From contig NZ_FZOF01000005.1 of the NCBI RefSeq assembly GCF_900188405.1, forward strand, positions 124,001 to 188,000: a stretch of 64,000 nucleotides of DNA, read 5' to 3'. The notes under the pieces were generated by a model, which was given only the letters and a program-made list of their open reading frames with translations, was not told the DNA's origin and ran no database searches. Below are positions 61,786-64,000 of the stretch, in pieces; position 1 is the stretch's first letter; each line of letters opens with the position of its first letter. Origin of the DNA: Actinacidiphila glaucinigra. Its GTDB lineage: Bacteria > Actinomycetota > Actinomycetes > Streptomycetales > Streptomycetaceae. A program made the translations under genes and the position numbers.

Positions 61786-62466
61786 ATGGCGACTCTCGGA
61801 CTGATCGGCAGCGGATCCATCGGCGGCACCCTGGCGCGGCTCGCCGTGGCCGCGGGCCTGGACGTGGTGCTCAGCAACTCGCGTGGGCCGGAGACCCTGG
61901 ACGGCCTGGTGGCGGAGCTCGGCCCCCGGGCACGCGCCGCGACCCCCGCCGAGGCGGCCGCGGCGGGCGACTGGGTCGTGGTGACGATCCCGCTCGGCGC
62001 CTTCGACCAGGTCCCGGCGGCCCCGCTGACCGGGAAGACGGTCATCGACACCGGCAACTACTACCCCCAGCGCGACGGGCGGATCGCCGTGCTCGAGGAC
62101 GGAACGACCACGGACAGCGGGCTGCTCCAGGGCCACCTGCCCGACGCCCACGTGGTGAAGGCCTTCAACAACATCTTCTTCCGCCACCTCGCGGAACTCG
62201 CCCGGCCCAAGGGCTCCCCCGACCGGACCGCCCTCCCGATCGCCGGCGACGACCCCGCGGCCGTCGCGGACGCGGCGAACCTCCTCGACGTACTCGGCTA
62301 CGACGCGGTCGCCTACGGCACCCTCGCCGACAGCTGGCGCTCCCAGCCCGGCACCCCGGTCTACGGTCTGCCGTACGCGGGCGGCGAGGCCGACTTCCCG
62401 AAGGTGACGGGGACCCCCGTGCCCGCCGACGCGATCCGGACCGCGCTCGCCGCCGCCACCCGCTGA
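61786..62466 (+). CDS. NADP-dependent oxidoreductase, F420-reductase-like domain
   Basis: 226 residues. N-terminal Rossmann dinucleotide motif LGLIGSGSIGGTLARLAVAA with SNSRGPET after strand 2 for NADP phosphate, then DWVVVTIPLGAFDQVP and GKTVIDTGNYYPQRDG and VKAFNNIFF: hallmarks of the NADPH-dependent F420 reductase-like (NADP oxidoreductase coenzyme F420-dependent) family. The cofactor partner may be F420 or another small electron carrier. It starts 71 bases after the TetR gene. Confidence 0.88.
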   Translation: MATLGLIGSGSIGGTLARLAVAAGLDVVLSNSRGPETLDGLVAELGPRARAATPAEAAAAGDWVVVTIPLGAFDQVPAAPLTGKTVIDTGNYYPQRDGRIAVLEDGTTTDSGLLQGHLPDAHVVKAFNNIFFRHLAELARPKGSPDRTALPIAGDDPAAVADAANLLDVLGYDAVAYGTLADSWRSQPGTPVYGLPYAGGEADFPKVTGTPVPADAIRTALAAATR

Positions 62467-62471
62467 GGAAC

Positions 62472-62515
62472 GGACCCCGCGGCCTCCGGCACCGGTGCCG
62501 GAGGCCGCGGGGTCC
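62472..62515 (+). terminator. Perfect 44-bp palindromic terminator
   Basis: GGACCCCGCGGCCTCCGGCA (start of the left arm) is mirrored exactly through 62515; the arms are 22 bp with no spacer base, starting five bases after the stop codon. A long perfect palindrome of this kind forms a very stable hairpin. Confidence 0.9.
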
Positions 62516-62606
62516 TGCGTTTGCGCGGGTCACGGGCTCGCGATCAGCCGTTGGTGACGGCGACGAAAGCGGCAGCGAGAAGAGCTACGACAGCTACGCG
62601 TCCCCC

Positions 62607-63008
62607 TCACCAGCGTCGCCACCTGTCGGTGATCTCGTATCGGCTGACGCCGTGGAGGGATGCAAGCCTGGACACGTCGATGCCGTGCTGGGTGAGTACG
62701 TCGTCGATGAAGACGCACAGCTGCTCTCGCTCGTCGGTGTCGTAGCCGCTGCTTTTGTGCCGGTGGTGGACCTCGTTGAGGGCCAGGACGACTCGTTCCA
62801 CGATGTGGAGCACCTGTTCGCCCGAGGGCGCGGCGAGCACACTGACGTCGCGCTCGAACCCTGCCAGGACGGTATCGGTGTCGCTCAGGAAGGATTCGGA
62901 GTACGAGTCCGCCAGGTACGCGCACTCGGAATCCAATGTGCCGGCCGCGACCTCTCGTGCCTCCTCAGCAACCAGGTCACGCCAATTTCGGGAAGGTCTC
63001 ACAGCCAT
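62607..63008 (-). CDS. Small helical protein of unknown function
   Basis: 133 residues, mostly helical and acidic (REVAAGTLDSECAYLADSYS, VLHIVERVVLALNEVHHRHK, LCVFIDDVLTQHGIDVSRLA). It lacks a ribosome binding site and its GC content is lower than the surroundings, so it may be horizontally acquired. It ends GVSRYEITDRWRRW, just like a folded domain. A GTG two codons downstream is an alternative start. I do not recognise the family. Confidence 0.6.
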   Translation of the reverse strand: MAVRPSRNWRDLVAEEAREVAAGTLDSECAYLADSYSESFLSDTDTVLAGFERDVSVLAAPSGEQVLHIVERVVLALNEVHHRHKSSGYDTDEREQLCVFIDDVLTQHGIDVSRLASLHGVSRYEITDRWRRW

Positions 63009-63236
63009 GCGCGAAGAGTACGAGTGCCCCTGGACACGGCGTCCCGCGGGGGCATCTGCCCTGCAAGCCCGGCGGTAAGGGCCGTCGAGGGTAGGCAGGC
63101 GAACAAACTGGCGCCACCCCGAAGAGTCGCCGGCCTAGCGCAAACCCCGTTGCGGCTCCACCCGCATCACCGTCACCATCAAGGCCGTCCTGGCTACAGC
63201 GCCATCGACAAACGACCGCAAGGGAGCCCGTTCACT

Positions 63237-63482
63237 GTGGCAGAGGTCAGAGTGACCTACGACAAGACCGCGAACGCGGCGTACGTCTACTTCACCGAAC
63301 CGCAGGCCCGCGTGAAGTCCGCACGCATGTATCCCTGCGATCCCGTGGACGTCGACGGCATGATCAACCTCGACTTCGACGAGCAGGGCCGCGTCATCGG
63401 CATCGAGGTGCTGGCCGCCAGTTCAAAACTGCCCGCGTACCTGCTCCGGTCCGCGGAGCGGCTGGACATCGAAGGGTCCTGA
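63237..63482 (+). CDS. DUF2283 family protein
   Basis: 81 residues, GTG start behind AAGGGAG. The pattern VRVTYDKTANAAYVYFTEPQ followed by DGMINLDFDEQGRVIGIEVL is the DUF2283 signature, a small beta-rich protein of unknown role found widely in bacteria, often near toxin-antitoxin or mobile genes. It stands alone here. Confidence 0.88.
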   Translation: MAEVRVTYDKTANAAYVYFTEPQARVKSARMYPCDPVDVDGMINLDFDEQGRVIGIEVLAASSKLPAYLLRSAERLDIEGS

Positions 63483-63550
63483 ACAGTCGGGCACCGCCTT
63501 GGCGGCGACCGCTGTGCGACCTGCGTCAGGTCGGAGAAGGCTCCCGGTCT

Positions 63551-63799
63551 CTAGCCGAATTCGCCGTCACGTACGCCCAGTCGAAACGCCGTCCACTCCT
63601 CCGCGGTGAACCGCAGCGGCGGCAGTTCCTTGTTCTGTGAATCGCGGACCGCGACCGCTCCGCCGCCGAGGTCTGCGACCTCCACACACGTCTTGTCCCA
63701 CCTGTTGGAGTGGCTGCTCGCGACCCAGTCCGCATCGGTCAAATCCATTGCGTACAGCTCGGCCTTGCGTGCGCCCGTCATGGGATCTCCCGTTGCCAT
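63551..63799 (-). CDS. DUF397 family protein
   Basis: 82 residues from ATG at 63799 (GGGGAGG upstream; an upstream ATG at 63856 is less supported). The string WVASSHSNRWDKTCVEVADL followed by VAVRDSQNKELPPLRFTAEE and WTAFRLGVRDGEF is the DUF397 signature, an actinobacterial small protein normally paired with an XRE-type HTH protein. The partner gene is not within the 200 bases upstream seen here, though the window ends near. Confidence 0.88.
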   Translation of the reverse strand: MATGDPMTGARKAELYAMDLTDADWVASSHSNRWDKTCVEVADLGGGAVAVRDSQNKELPPLRFTAEEWTAFRLGVRDGEFG

Positions 63800-63872
63800 C
63801 GGATGGACCTCCCCTTTCAGCGTCGCTCCGATGGTCCTCATGTGCATCTCGCCCACCTTCCTGCGCCGCGGC

Positions 63873-63909
63873 GGCGCTCCGGCACCGGCCCTCCCGGTGC
63901 CGGAGCGCC
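63873..63909. terminator. Hairpin near the window end
   Basis: A 16-bp perfect stem (GGCGCTCCGGCACCGG and its complement) with a five-base loop between the DUF397 gene and the partial gene at the right edge, whose transcription it may end. Confidence 0.8.
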
Positions 63910-63929
63910 GCGCGGGACAGCGGCGTCCG

Positions 63930-64000
63930 TCAGCCTCCGCCGGGCGCCGTGTCCCCGCTCCCGTAGCGGCGCCGGAACCGCTCGACGCGGCCGGCGGTGT
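63930..64000 (-). CDS. Possible C-terminus of a gene beyond the right edge
   Basis: A short frame reads TAGRVERFRRRYGSGDTAPG and ends in TGA at 63930-63932, just upstream of the 63873 hairpin. It is open to the window edge. Only about 23 codons are visible, so the gene call is weak and no family can be named. Confidence 0.35.
   Translation of the reverse strand, partial: TAGRVERFRRRYGSGDTAPGGG

Noticed and set aside
1..64000. tRNA, rRNA, CRISPR arrays or phage attachment sites
   Set aside because: I looked for CCA-like tRNA ends with GTTCGA loops, clusters of short direct repeats and rRNA motifs and found none.

Overview
The window is very GC-rich, with strong third-position GC bias, GTG starts, GGAGG-type ribosome binding sites, many short 1-, 4- or 8-base gene overlaps, one rare TTA codon and several actinobacterial families (DUF397, MoxR/VWA pair, GAF-PAS-SpoIIE phosphatases, multiple LacI and TetR regulators). 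It looks like a chromosomal stretch of a Streptomyces or close relative, probably accessory rather than core, because metabolic islands and regulator/transporter pairs dominate. No rRNA, tRNA, CRISPR array or complete insertion sequence was seen.

Layout. 1-3506: end of a secreted protein, then cydAB (cytochrome bd oxidase). 3719-11526: a fructan/fructose island, with a LacI regulator and a ribose/fructose-type ABC transporter (ATPase, permease, binding protein) on the minus strand, a divergent PfkB sugar kinase, and a secreted GH32 fructanase with two C-terminal CBM66-like modules. Paired 14-bp LacI operators sit in front of both arms. 11953-21290: a second sugar island, with a secreted PA14-GH2-LamG enzyme, a YtfQ-YtfR-YtfT-YjfF-like transporter and a LacI regulator; galactofuranosides are a plausible substrate. 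21452-21719: a 268-bp MITE-like element at the stop codon of a small gene. 22287-24237: SDR oxidoreductase, TetR regulator and an eroded MFS pump gene. 24368-29628: GAF/PAS/SpoIIE phosphatase, unknown secreted protein, TetR plus SGNH esterase. 29824-31853: Cys/His-rich small protein, cytochrome P450 with an atypical I-helix, and a shortened SnoaL-like protein.

31911-43767: TetR with a DHA2 efflux pump, an unknown protein, MFS with ArsR, an unusual FHA-FAD monooxygenase fusion, an S1-domain protein coupled to an EamA transporter, LysR, a small membrane protein, GNAT and an alpha/beta hydrolase. 43835-45055: threonine synthase-like enzyme. 45123-51478: a third sugar island for beta-L-arabinofuranosides (GH127, two permeases, binding protein, divergent LacI) that lacks its own ATPase. 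51503-56040: flavin reductase-like, WrbA-like and AhpD-like redox proteins, then a formamidase/acetamidase coupled to an APC transporter. 56173-61097: a MoxR ATPase, a VWA/HExxH protein and an uncharacterised 475-residue protein, tightly linked to an SDR gene. 61159-64000: a TetR gene with a frameshift, an NADP-binding oxidoreductase, and small orphan genes (DUF2283, DUF397).

The three sugar islands share one plan: a glycosidase releases or processes sugars, a dedicated ABC transporter imports them, and a linked LacI repressor controls the island. Operators can be read for the first and third, and probably for the second. The best candidates for undescribed biology are the FHA-monooxygenase fusion, the MoxR/VWA/475-residue module, and the P450 with its Cys/His-rich neighbour.
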